Source of the DNA: Schleiferiaceae bacterium
GTDB taxonomy: Bacteria > Bacteroidota > Bacteroidia > Flavobacteriales > Schleiferiaceae
Direction: 5' to 3'
Length of the DNA stretch: 64,000 nt
NCBI GenBank assembly: GCA_030833905.1
Contig: JAURGG010000002.1
Location: 28,267-92,266, forward strand
Under the pieces are notes generated by a model. The model ran no database searches, was not told the DNA's origin, and saw nothing but the letters and a program-made list of their open reading frames with translations. The position numbers and the translations under genes are program-made. Positions 9,143 to 18,962 of this stretch are shown piece by piece. Position 1 is the stretch's first letter, and the number at the start of each line of letters is the position of its first letter.

Positions 9143-9168
9143 AAAAAAGGGCCGCCGAAGCGACCCTT
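9143..9168 (-). terminator. Rho-independent terminator of gyrB with UUCG loop
   Basis: Minus-strand RNA folds as AAGGGUCGC, loop UUCG, GCGGCCCUU, then a U run (one G-U pair, otherwise perfect). UUCG closed by C-G is an exceptionally stable tetraloop. It lies 27 bases beyond the gyrB stop and inside the presumed mdh leader. Confidence 0.85.
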
Positions 9169-9176
9169 CAAAGGTA
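9169..9176 (-). promoter_or_regulatory. -7 promoter element for mdh
   Basis: Minus-strand TACCTTTG, an exact TAnnTTTG match 40 nt upstream of the mdh ATG and directly touching the gyrB terminator stem. Transcription from here would begin within the first arm of that stem. Confidence 0.5.
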
Positions 9177-9194
9177 GTACGCAAACGCGTCGAC

Positions 9195-11204
<2,010 letters not shown>

Positions 11205-11279
11205 TTAGCCCCGTTTATCAACATTTTTTTCAACAAGCCGCACGAACGGCAACCTGTTGAGTTCCGGAGCCCTAAACGC

Positions 11280-12944
11280 TTAAAACTTGTAAACCAGGCC
11301 CAAATTTGCGCGAATTCCCTGAACGGGGTAGCCCATCCACCATTCGGCGCGCTGGTTGAGCAGGTTGTCGATGCGAATCACCGCGTCGAGTTGGCTGTTG
11401 TATCGGTATTGCGCTCCGAGTCGAACGTCCATAAACGCGGGGAGGTCGTACTCCATCATCAATCCGCTTAACGTGGTGCGGGCGCCGCGAAGTACCATGG
11501 CTCCATCAAGGCGGATTTTGTCGCCAAAGTTGGCACGCGCCTGAGCGCCCAATTCGTACTTGGGAAGGTGGTACACCGCCTTACCTCCCTCGTCTTGCAC
11601 GGCAAAGCGCAGCACCCCGTGAAGGCGCACGTCCCAAACCTGCTTGAACTGAAAAGTGAGTTCTCCAGTCGGTTCGAGCGAGGTCACCTTGACGTACTGC
11701 ATGCCGACACGGCCGCTGTCGTTCAAAATTCCGAAGTCTACGTCAGGACGAACGACCATAGGGTAGTTGTCCCAGGTCATAAATCGTCCCCCGAAGCGGT
11801 AACCGATAATGCGGCTCCAGCGACCAGTGGCTCCGCCGTAAATGCTACTGCTGCGAATGGCTTCGTACGCAACGGTTTCAGATAAGAACGGAACCGCGTC
11901 AACACGGGCGCGCATTCCGCCATTGTCCACGTGGCCATCCATTCCGCCATAGAGGTAGAGGACGTCGCGTACCAAAGGCACCTCGACATGGACGACAGGT
12001 GGAAAGTAAGGAAGCGTTTTTTGCCCCGGCCCACCCGTCGCAATAATGTTGAGGCCGAAGCGGAACTTCACCCCCTTAATGCTGTCGGATAGGGACGGAC
12101 TGAATTGCAGGGCCCAGGCGGCGCTCGAGGTGTCTGGTCGCACAGTGCCTTGGAGCTGATTGAACGAGGCATTAATCGGTAGGTTCAGCACCAAATTTTG
12201 CACGGGTAAGGCTGATTCCAGCTGCATGCGTCCTCCGGTCTCAAACTGGCGGCCACCCTGATCAATCCAATGGTGTCCCGAAAGCGATAGAGAGCGAAAC
12301 GTTTGCGTACGGCGGTAGCGAGTGGCTTGGTAGCGTGCGCCAGCGGTGTAGGTCTGGATTCCGCGGCCGGGAGCGGCATTGGCGGTATCGGCATCGTTAA
12401 AGCCGATGGTGTGGCGCTGCCCATAGTAGGGAATCCGATCCCATGCTCCACCCCCTTCGAGGCGCAAGCGACCCCGGTTAAAGATGCGCTCGTACGAGGC
12501 GTCTAGCTTGCTTTCGGACCACAGAAGGCGGTCGAACACCACGTAGTCTTTGTCGAATCCTCCGCGGGTGGAACGGTGGCTTCCGCGCACCGACCAGTGG
12601 TTGACCGCACTGCGCACGCTTCCGATCGCGGCCTCAGCCTCGATTGAGCCATAGTTGCCCGCAATGAGCGATACGTAGCGCGACGGCAGACGCTCGAGCT
12701 TGGTCTTGGTGATTTTCACGGGCGGAATCAGTTCCATTACCGGATCAACTGGAACCACCGAGGGACGCACCTGAATGCGAACCGGAAGCTTTTGGACTGT
12801 CGTGTCCGTCAAGCTCGGTTGGCCAGAGATCTTGACTGCCTCTGCAACTTTTGCGCGGTACTTGTCGGTCACCGAAACCTCGACATCCCCTACTTGTGCG
12901 GCTGCGGCGTAGCTCGCAATCGCGAGGCCCAGCATCCACTTCAT
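11280..12944 (-). CDS. Outer-membrane beta-barrel protein (TonB-receptor-like), partner of the TPR protein
   Basis: About 554 residues from the ATG at 12944, starting with a signal peptide (MKWMLGLAIASYAAAAQ). The rest alternates short aromatic-ended strands and turns typical of an outer-membrane barrel and ends in LGLVYKF, with a terminal Phe as in barrel proteins. The segment IRIDNLLNQRAEWWMGYP resembles the last strands of TonB-dependent receptors, but no carboxypeptidase-like domain or clear plug is seen and the protein is shorter than a full receptor. The ATG lies one base after the stop of the TPR gene, so the two are probably translationally coupled. An ATG at 12956 is also possible. 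The substrate is unknown. Confidence 0.7.
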   Translation of the reverse strand: MKWMLGLAIASYAAAAQVGDVEVSVTDKYRAKVAEAVKISGQPSLTDTTVQKLPVRIQVRPSVVPVDPVMELIPPVKITKTKLERLPSRYVSLIAGNYGSIEAEAAIGSVRSAVNHWSVRGSHRSTRGGFDKDYVVFDRLLWSESKLDASYERIFNRGRLRLEGGGAWDRIPYYGQRHTIGFNDADTANAAPGRGIQTYTAGARYQATRYRRTQTFRSLSLSGHHWIDQGGRQFETGGRMQLESALPVQNLVLNLPINASFNQLQGTVRPDTSSAAWALQFSPSLSDSIKGVKFRFGLNIIATGGPGQKTLPYFPPVVHVEVPLVRDVLYLYGGMDGHVDNGGMRARVDAVPFLSETVAYEAIRSSSIYGGATGRWSRIIGYRFGGRFMTWDNYPMVVRPDVDFGILNDSGRVGMQYVKVTSLEPTGELTFQFKQVWDVRLHGVLRFAVQDEGGKAVYHLPKYELGAQARANFGDKIRLDGAMVLRGARTTLSGLMMEYDLPAFMDVRLGAQYRYNSQLDAVIRIDNLLNQRAEWWMGYPVQGIRANLGLVYKF

Positions 12945-12945
12945 C

Positions 12946-15900
12946 TTATTCTGCATCGTCTTCAGTTGTTTGGGGTGCGTTGGATTCGAGTTGGGCGGCA
13001 TTGAATTCCGCGAGAAGGGCCTGCGCCTCACGCACAAGCTCGTCTGAAGGATGCTCGGCAATCACAAAATCCAAGGTGTAGCGGGCCTGGAACCCATCGT
13101 TGAGGCTTGCATAGTTTCGCGCGAGCACAAGGAGTGCTTTAAAGCGCCAATCTTGCTGACCTGGGTAGTTGTCGAGCAAGGCAAACACCGCTTCGCTCGA
13201 AGCCGTGTACTGCCCACGAATGCGAAGGATGATCGCCTTGGCGTACATCGCTTCAGCCTGGATTCCGACGGAAGCCTCAGCCACGGCGTCTTCAGCAGCC
13301 TGCTTCCAGAGTCCGAGACGTACCGAATCAGCAGGCTGAGCGCGGTACTTTGACTCAAGGACACGAAGTCGCACCGCAAAGGCCTCACTGCGGTCTTCAG
13401 GCGACTGGCGCAAATCTGCGACAATCCCTTCAGCGTAGGTCAACGCTACATCCTCAGCTCCTTCGGCAAAGTGCGCGCGCATCATCGCACGGTTGGCCTC
13501 ACTGCGCAAGCTCGCGTCCTCGGCCAAGGCAAGTAGGCGCTCGGCATAACGCTTGGTCTCGTTGCCGTCCTTGCGCTGTTCTGCATCACGTAGTAACCAC
13601 TTATAGGCCGAAACCGTATTTGACCCCACGGGCTGGCGCACCACATTGCGGTAGTACGGAAGCGCGTTGGCCATCTGCCCGCTCATCCGTGCCGATTCTG
13701 CGGTTTGAAAATTTGCATCCGCAGCGAAGTATCCGTCGGGGAATCGCTTGAGGTACTTCACCAAAGCGTCGTAGGCAGCTTGATTTTGACCTTGGGCAAA
13801 TTTGTCGTAGGCCGACATGTAGGCCACAGAGTCCAGTTCGCTTGCGCGGATTCCCGACGAAGGCATACCCTGTACCCACTCGAGGTAGTCGTCGATTCGG
13901 TTGGCCTCGTCGTAGACTGAGCGTGCCACCGAAATCGCCTCACGCGCCTCAGGGGTCCCCGGGTAGTCCCGAACGACCGTTTGGAAGGTGGCGATGGACG
14001 CACTGAGGTCGCCGTCGTTGCGCTGAGCAAGGGCGATGTTTAAGCCCGCCCTACGGCCCTTTTCAGTATTGGGTTTTTTGCGCTGGTAGGCGGTGAATGC
14101 CTCGGCGGCCTCGCGGTTCCGCCCCATGCGAAGCAAGGTTTGGGCGCGTTCAAAAAGGGCATCGTCAGCTCGAGCAGACCCGCGCTGTTCGAGCTTGGCA
14201 AGCTGTTCGATTTTACCCGGATTGTCGCCGAGCAATCCACGGCAGAGTGCCTGCTGAAAGCTGGCGTAGTCCACATCGGCACCGCCAAGCTTCACGATAC
14301 GGCCGTAGTAGTCGCGCGCCAAAGCATGGCGACCGAGCAAGAAGTACAGGTCGGCCACACGCAGTTCGGCGTCCTCGCGGCGGCGGTCGTTCTTGGGTGC
14401 GTCCTCAAGAAACACGCGGAATGTGGCCGCAGCTTCCTCAAGTCGGTCAAGGCGGTAAAGTGCATAGGCCTTGTTGTACTGGGCGGCAGGACGCTCTGTG
14501 AGCGTAAAGCTTCCGGGGGTCTTCAAAAACAAATCGGTTTCGGCGAGCGAAGTCCGGTAGTCACCCTGGCGGTAGGCCATTTCAGCCTTCCAAAAGTGCG
14601 CAAGTGCCTCGTATCCACGATCCAATGGGTAGCTTAGAGACTGGTCGAGGAGTTCCTCGGCCTTGGCCCACTGGGAAGCTTGGTAGAGTTCCACTGCGCG
14701 GAAGTAGGCCACCTTTTGGTAGGCTTCGCGCATGGCCATAGACCCCATACCCGTCTGCACAATCGCTTCGAGTGCACGACCGTAGTCGCGCGAAGTCAGG
14801 TACAAATTGGCCAAGTACTCGTTGGCCTCGCGTCGGTATTCGGTGCGCGGAAACTCGCGCAAAAACTGATTAAGCACCTGAATTGCGTCGCCAAATGGGC
14901 TTGCACTTCGGTAGGTCAACTTGGCGTACTGGTAGGCCGCCTGCTCGCGCGTTGCGTCGTCAGCTTTGCTCTGCCACACCGAGCGAAAGGCCGTTTGCGC
15001 CTCTTCCCAACGCTCGAGGCGTGAATAGCTATCGCCCAGCATCAAACGGGACTGGAGTGCCCAGTCCGCCGTACCCTCAGCGGGCAGTTGGTTGAAGGCC
15101 TTTACTGCGCCCTCGTAGTCCTGAGTTTGGTAGGCACAGACGCCCATCTGGTAGGCCACTTCGGGGGACATCTTTCCTCCCTTGGCGAGGTTGAATTCAA
15201 AATAGTCTTTAGCGTCCGAGTAGCGCTTCTTGCGGAACATGCTTTGGCCAATGAGCAGCGAAATCTCCGGTGCACGCTTCGCGCTCGCCTCCTTCATGAG
15301 TTTCTCGCCAAGTACGAGCAGCTCGTCGTCTTTGCCAGTGCGGGCGTAGATCTGCGCGAGGTAGTACGGTACCACTGGTCCAAACTCTTCGTGATTCTGA
15401 AGAGGCTCGAGGTTCTCGAGTGCCGTTTGGTCGGACTTCTCGAGGTAGGCAATGTGTCCGTAGTAGTACTGGGCGGTCTTGGCGACGGCCGACTTGGACT
15501 TTTTAGCCTCAGCCAACTCGGCCTTAGCTTGGTCGAATTCATTCAGCAAAAAGTGCGCATAACCGAGCTTGAATTGGATTTCGGCGCGAAGATTTCGCGC
15601 GAGGTCGACTCCATCGAGCATACGCAACCAACGCTTCGCCTCTTGGTAGCGACGGCGGTTGAATGCTTGCTCTGCGGCGTCAAGAATAAGGTCAATTCGG
15701 CGCGACGACGACGGATAGGTTTGTAGAAATGACTCCGCAAACTCCTCAGAATCACGATGAAGCAAACGGATCGCACACAGGGCCTGGTAGTACATCGACT
15801 GCTCTGACCAGTCGCTTGCCACGGGAGTCACTGCGCGGACTTCGGCAAAGTATTCGTAGGCGGAACTGTAGAGCGCTCGGTCAAAGCGCGCGCGAGCTTC

Positions 15901-15993
15901 CGCAAAAAGTGCTTCTGGCTGACTGCCAGTGATGGGCTGTTGGGCGTACAGCGTGGCGCTCATCAAAAGCGCGGTTAGAATTCGAATCCTCAT
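12946..15993 (-). CDS. Large periplasmic TPR-repeat protein
   Basis: About 1,015 residues with a signal peptide (MRIRILTALLMSATLYAQQ) followed almost entirely by helical tetratricopeptide-type repeats. Recurrent patterns include a small residue, Y or F, then A/L/E-rich helices, for example GYAHFLLNEFDQAKAELAEA and EVAYQMGVCAYQTQDYEGAVKAF. TPR solenoids are protein-binding scaffolds. With the downstream barrel this suggests a periplasmic/outer-membrane complex; the function is not known. The frame continues to a TTG at 16002, but the ATG at 15993 gives a clean signal peptide and lies 6 nt behind a perfect -7 element. It overlaps no coding region at its start. Confidence 0.82.
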   Translation of the reverse strand: MRIRILTALLMSATLYAQQPITGSQPEALFAEARARFDRALYSSAYEYFAEVRAVTPVASDWSEQSMYYQALCAIRLLHRDSEEFAESFLQTYPSSSRRIDLILDAAEQAFNRRRYQEAKRWLRMLDGVDLARNLRAEIQFKLGYAHFLLNEFDQAKAELAEAKKSKSAVAKTAQYYYGHIAYLEKSDQTALENLEPLQNHEEFGPVVPYYLAQIYARTGKDDELLVLGEKLMKEASAKRAPEISLLIGQSMFRKKRYSDAKDYFEFNLAKGGKMSPEVAYQMGVCAYQTQDYEGAVKAFNQLPAEGTADWALQSRLMLGDSYSRLERWEEAQTAFRSVWQSKADDATREQAAYQYAKLTYRSASPFGDAIQVLNQFLREFPRTEYRREANEYLANLYLTSRDYGRALEAIVQTGMGSMAMREAYQKVAYFRAVELYQASQWAKAEELLDQSLSYPLDRGYEALAHFWKAEMAYRQGDYRTSLAETDLFLKTPGSFTLTERPAAQYNKAYALYRLDRLEEAAATFRVFLEDAPKNDRRREDAELRVADLYFLLGRHALARDYYGRIVKLGGADVDYASFQQALCRGLLGDNPGKIEQLAKLEQRGSARADDALFERAQTLLRMGRNREAAEAFTAYQRKKPNTEKGRRAGLNIALAQRNDGDLSASIATFQTVVRDYPGTPEAREAISVARSVYDEANRIDDYLEWVQGMPSSGIRASELDSVAYMSAYDKFAQGQNQAAYDALVKYLKRFPDGYFAADANFQTAESARMSGQMANALPYYRNVVRQPVGSNTVSAYKWLLRDAEQRKDGNETKRYAERLLALAEDASLRSEANRAMMRAHFAEGAEDVALTYAEGIVADLRQSPEDRSEAFAVRLRVLESKYRAQPADSVRLGLWKQAAEDAVAEASVGIQAEAMYAKAIILRIRGQYTASSEAVFALLDNYPGQQDWRFKALLVLARNYASLNDGFQARYTLDFVIAEHPSDELVREAQALLAEFNAAQLESNAPQTTEDDAE

Positions 15994-15999
15994 GTTGTT

Positions 16000-16007
16000 C
16001 AAAAGTA
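16000..16007 (-). promoter_or_regulatory. -7 promoter element 6 nt before the TPR gene
   Basis: Minus-strand TACTTTTG, an exact TAnnTTTG match, separated by six bases from the ATG at 15993. This implies a leaderless or near-leaderless mRNA for the TPR-barrel pair. Confidence 0.5.
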
Positions 16008-16054
16008 CATCGTGCCTTTGGTTCGTCTCTCGTTACTTTGCACAAACTGTGCCC

Positions 16055-16741
16055 ATGGAATCTACTGCCGTCTTATCGCTTCGAAATGCAAGCATCCTTC
16101 AGGGTGACCACCGGGTGCTCAGCGACGTCAATCTTGAGATTGCCCCAGGAGAATTCATTTACGTGATTGGCGCCACGGGCTCGGGTAAATCCTCACTGCT
16201 CAAAACGCTCTACGCGGACCTACCCCTCGAATCTGGCGAAGGCAGCATCGTAGGCTACGACCTGCGCAACCTAAAGGAGCGCGATATTCCCTACTTACGC
16301 CGCCAATTGGGCATCGTATTTCAGGACTTTCAGCTTTTAATGGACCGAAGCGTGCGCGACAACCTCGACTTCGTACTTCGCGCAACAGGCCAAGAGAACC
16401 GCACTGAGAACGACGACCGCATTGACACCGTACTTCGCCGTGTCGGCATGCCCACCAAGGGCCACAAGATGCCGCACCAGTTGTCGGGCGGAGAACAGCA
16501 GCGCGTTTCGATTGCGCGTGCCCTGCTGAACGACCCTCCCCTCATTTTGGCAGACGAGCCCACGGGCAACCTCGATCCGCACATGTCTGAAGAGCTGATG
16601 CACCTTTTGGAAGAAATTCGCGCAAGCGGCCGCAGCATTTTGATGGCAACGCACGACTACGCGCTGCTGCTCAAGTTTCCGCACACGACCTACCGCTGCG
16701 CGAACGGCACGCTCACGACGACCGTCCAGAAGACGCTTTAA
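16055..16741 (+). CDS. ftsE: FtsE-like ABC transporter ATP-binding protein
   Basis: The 228-residue ATPase has Walker A GATGSGKS (39-46), Q-loop Gln90, signature LSGGEQQR (143-150), Walker B LILADEP (163-169) and H-loop His200. Sequence and size fit FtsE, which with membrane partner FtsX activates peptidoglycan hydrolases at the septum. The start is the ATG at 16055; the frame stays open upstream into the divergent TPR gene but is not FtsE-like there. No ftsX adjoins: the next gene is convergent and overlaps by 4 bases. A LolD-type or other small ATPase is the alternative. TACTTTG at 16034-16040 is a degenerate -7 box. Confidence 0.78.
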   Translation: MESTAVLSLRNASILQGDHRVLSDVNLEIAPGEFIYVIGATGSGKSSLLKTLYADLPLESGEGSIVGYDLRNLKERDIPYLRRQLGIVFQDFQLLMDRSVRDNLDFVLRATGQENRTENDDRIDTVLRRVGMPTKGHKMPHQLSGGEQQRVSIARALLNDPPLILADEPTGNLDPHMSEELMHLLEEIRASGRSILMATHDYALLLKFPHTTYRCANGTLTTTVQKTL

Positions 16742-18918
16742 TTTGAGTGCGGAACCACGAATCGGGCCGCAACTTCTCTGGCACGCACGGCACATTCAGG
16801 GGTCCAGTGTTCTTCTTGGGCCTTGCGAATGAGTGCATAGGCCTCAGGCCACGTCGTATACGTCTGCACGCGACCTTCTAAGCCAAGTCCCTCAACCGCT
16901 TTGACGTGGGCTACAATATGGCGTCCCTGAAGCAATGCTTGGATGAGTTTGAACTTGATTCCGAGGCTGTGCTCTGCATGCACCACGACAACTTGTGCAT
17001 CCGCGTACAGTTGGTCGAGTTCAGTGTCTGTAGGGCGATCTATGTAGTGCGGCGTACCAGAAGGCGCATTGTGCCCCGCAAAGCACAGTGGAGCAATGGG
17101 GGGATTTGCAGCGAGCAAGCCCTTGATCGCCGCGGCATTCTCTTCGACGCTAAACTTACCTACCGCCAGTACCAGCGGCGTTGAAGCGGCGTCAACAGGC
17201 ACCGACTGCGTAAAGGGGTGGTGTGGCGGAACCCAAACGGCCGACGAACGTGGGCTAAGGGCATTCCACGCGTCGGCGTCCAGCGGAGTAATCGCTGAAA
17301 CCGGACCCGACCACGCTGCCGCCACATGCCGTTCCCAAAGGCGAAGGGCCCAGGTCTCGGCTACATAGTACCCCTTTTTAAGTCCGGATGCTTGATGTGC
17401 CAGACTGGCATAGTAGGCGGATTCGGGGTTGTGAAGCCGCAAGGTTCCGTCGGTCGAAAGCCCGCTGCAGTGAAGGCCGTGGTAGGTGACGGTTCCGCGC
17501 TGGATAGCGGCCTGGTGGCGCGCGATTCGGGTTTGACGGCTCTGCACGATCCATGGCCGTAGGCTGCGCGGGAACCGGGTACGTTGCAGGACGTTGGTGT
17601 GAACTTCGGCGAAGGGCGCATCGGATCCTAAGGCATAGCGGGTAAAGGCGTGAACGACCACCTGTTGGCCCGTGGACGCTACAGCGCGAACGTGACCCAG
17701 AACCTCAAGGGTACCGCCGTAGCGGGGCGGCTCGAGGCGGTCCATGCTCCAAATGTGGTGCGTGGCGCGGCCCTCAAGTCGGTCGATCAGGCGGTGCCAA
17801 ACTTGGCCTTCGTGGCCCCAGTGGTAGTGGTGGGCGGCCTGGCGGGCAGCTCGGGTTGCGGCGGCATAAGCAGTGGGCTGCATGAGCGCGCGGGCGGCAT
17901 TTGAGATTGCGGCGGGGCTGAGCTGGTCGAGCACGATTCCGGCACCGGAATCGCGCACCACTCGGGCTACTTCGATGAGGTCGCTTGCGACGACGGGGAT
18001 TCCAGCCTGTAAGTAGTCAAAGAGCTTGTTGGGCAAGCTCCATCGGTAGTTCTGCGACTTGGGCTTGTCGAGGCTGAATCCAAGGTCGGCTGCTTGGGTG
18101 TAGCGCTGAAGTTGTTCACGCGGAACCCGGCCGACAAAGTGCACATTGGACCATCCTTGGGCCGCAGCATGCTGCTGAAGTTGGGGAATGGCGTCGCCGC
18201 TACCGACCACCAAAAGTTCCACTTCGGGGCACTGGGCCGCAGCCTCCACGAGTTCCTCTGCACCGCGGTCGACATTGATTCCGGCACCTTGAAGGATCCA
18301 AATTGTTTGATCAAGGGGGAGTCCAAGGGATTCGCGCATCGCGCGCTTGTGCTCCTCGGCATCAGGCCGTTCTCCGTCAGTACCCCATGGCAGATCCGCG
18401 GCGAGGGGAACATTTCGGACGACGTCCCAGGTTCCGCCGTATTCACGAGCGTACTGGTCGGCAATGCTTTGGTTAACAGTGACCCGAAAATCAGTGCGCG
18501 GAATTCCGTAGCGTTCCACCAGACGCCACAGGCACTGCACAATGGGGCGTGCCTCGAGTTCAGGGGCACCCAAAAAGTACTCGTGGCTGTCGTAGACAAG
18601 GGGCTTGGCGCGACGCATGGCCCACAAGGCATTGGGCGCCAAGGTATCAAGGTCGTTGGCAAGGTAGACGTCGGGCTGAAGTCGTTTTAGGGCGAACCAC
18701 AGTCGGACCTGAAATTCCACGTAGAACAGAGGGCCTCGGTTCACGCGGCAGCTCATACGATGGGTTTCGTAGGAACGATCCAAAGGTGCTGGATTGGGGT
18801 AGGTTCGGCCCACCAGGACCACTCGGTATCCGCGCTCGGCCCAAAGCGTCGCCGTGCGGTGCACGCGCTGGTCGCTGTGCAGGTCGTTGATGACGCTCAG
18901 TACTACAGTTGGGCCCAT
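16738..18918 (-). CDS. Double-domain glycosyltransferase (two GT-B/GT4-like halves)
   Basis: A 726-residue protein of two parts. Residues 1 to about 375 form a GT4-type transferase: VVLSVINDLHSDQRVHR and VYLANDLDTLAPNALWA in the acceptor half, then LQGAGINVDRGAEELVEA, LLVVGSGD and SLPNKLFDYLQAGIPVVASD in the nucleotide-sugar half. From about 385 a second, divergent transferase-like half begins (HIWSMDRLEPPRYGGTLEVL) and ends with a GT-B-like segment near VVVHAEHSLGIKFKLIQALLQGRHIVA. The joint is in frame with no stop. It probably builds a cell-surface glycan; the sugars are unknown. A 7/8 -7 match (TACCTTCG, 18923-18930) sits 4 nt before the ATG. Confidence 0.8.
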   Translation of the reverse strand: MGPTVVLSVINDLHSDQRVHRTATLWAERGYRVVLVGRTYPNPAPLDRSYETHRMSCRVNRGPLFYVEFQVRLWFALKRLQPDVYLANDLDTLAPNALWAMRRAKPLVYDSHEYFLGAPELEARPIVQCLWRLVERYGIPRTDFRVTVNQSIADQYAREYGGTWDVVRNVPLAADLPWGTDGERPDAEEHKRAMRESLGLPLDQTIWILQGAGINVDRGAEELVEAAAQCPEVELLVVGSGDAIPQLQQHAAAQGWSNVHFVGRVPREQLQRYTQAADLGFSLDKPKSQNYRWSLPNKLFDYLQAGIPVVASDLIEVARVVRDSGAGIVLDQLSPAAISNAARALMQPTAYAAATRAARQAAHHYHWGHEGQVWHRLIDRLEGRATHHIWSMDRLEPPRYGGTLEVLGHVRAVASTGQQVVVHAFTRYALGSDAPFAEVHTNVLQRTRFPRSLRPWIVQSRQTRIARHQAAIQRGTVTYHGLHCSGLSTDGTLRLHNPESAYYASLAHQASGLKKGYYVAETWALRLWERHVAAAWSGPVSAITPLDADAWNALSPRSSAVWVPPHHPFTQSVPVDAASTPLVLAVGKFSVEENAAAIKGLLAANPPIAPLCFAGHNAPSGTPHYIDRPTDTELDQLYADAQVVVVHAEHSLGIKFKLIQALLQGRHIVAHVKAVEGLGLEGRVQTYTTWPEAYALIRKAQEEHWTPECAVRAREVAARFVVPHSN

Positions 18919-18962
18919 GAAGCGAAGGTAGCGCAGGCATCTTTTGAACGAACTTTGCGGCT

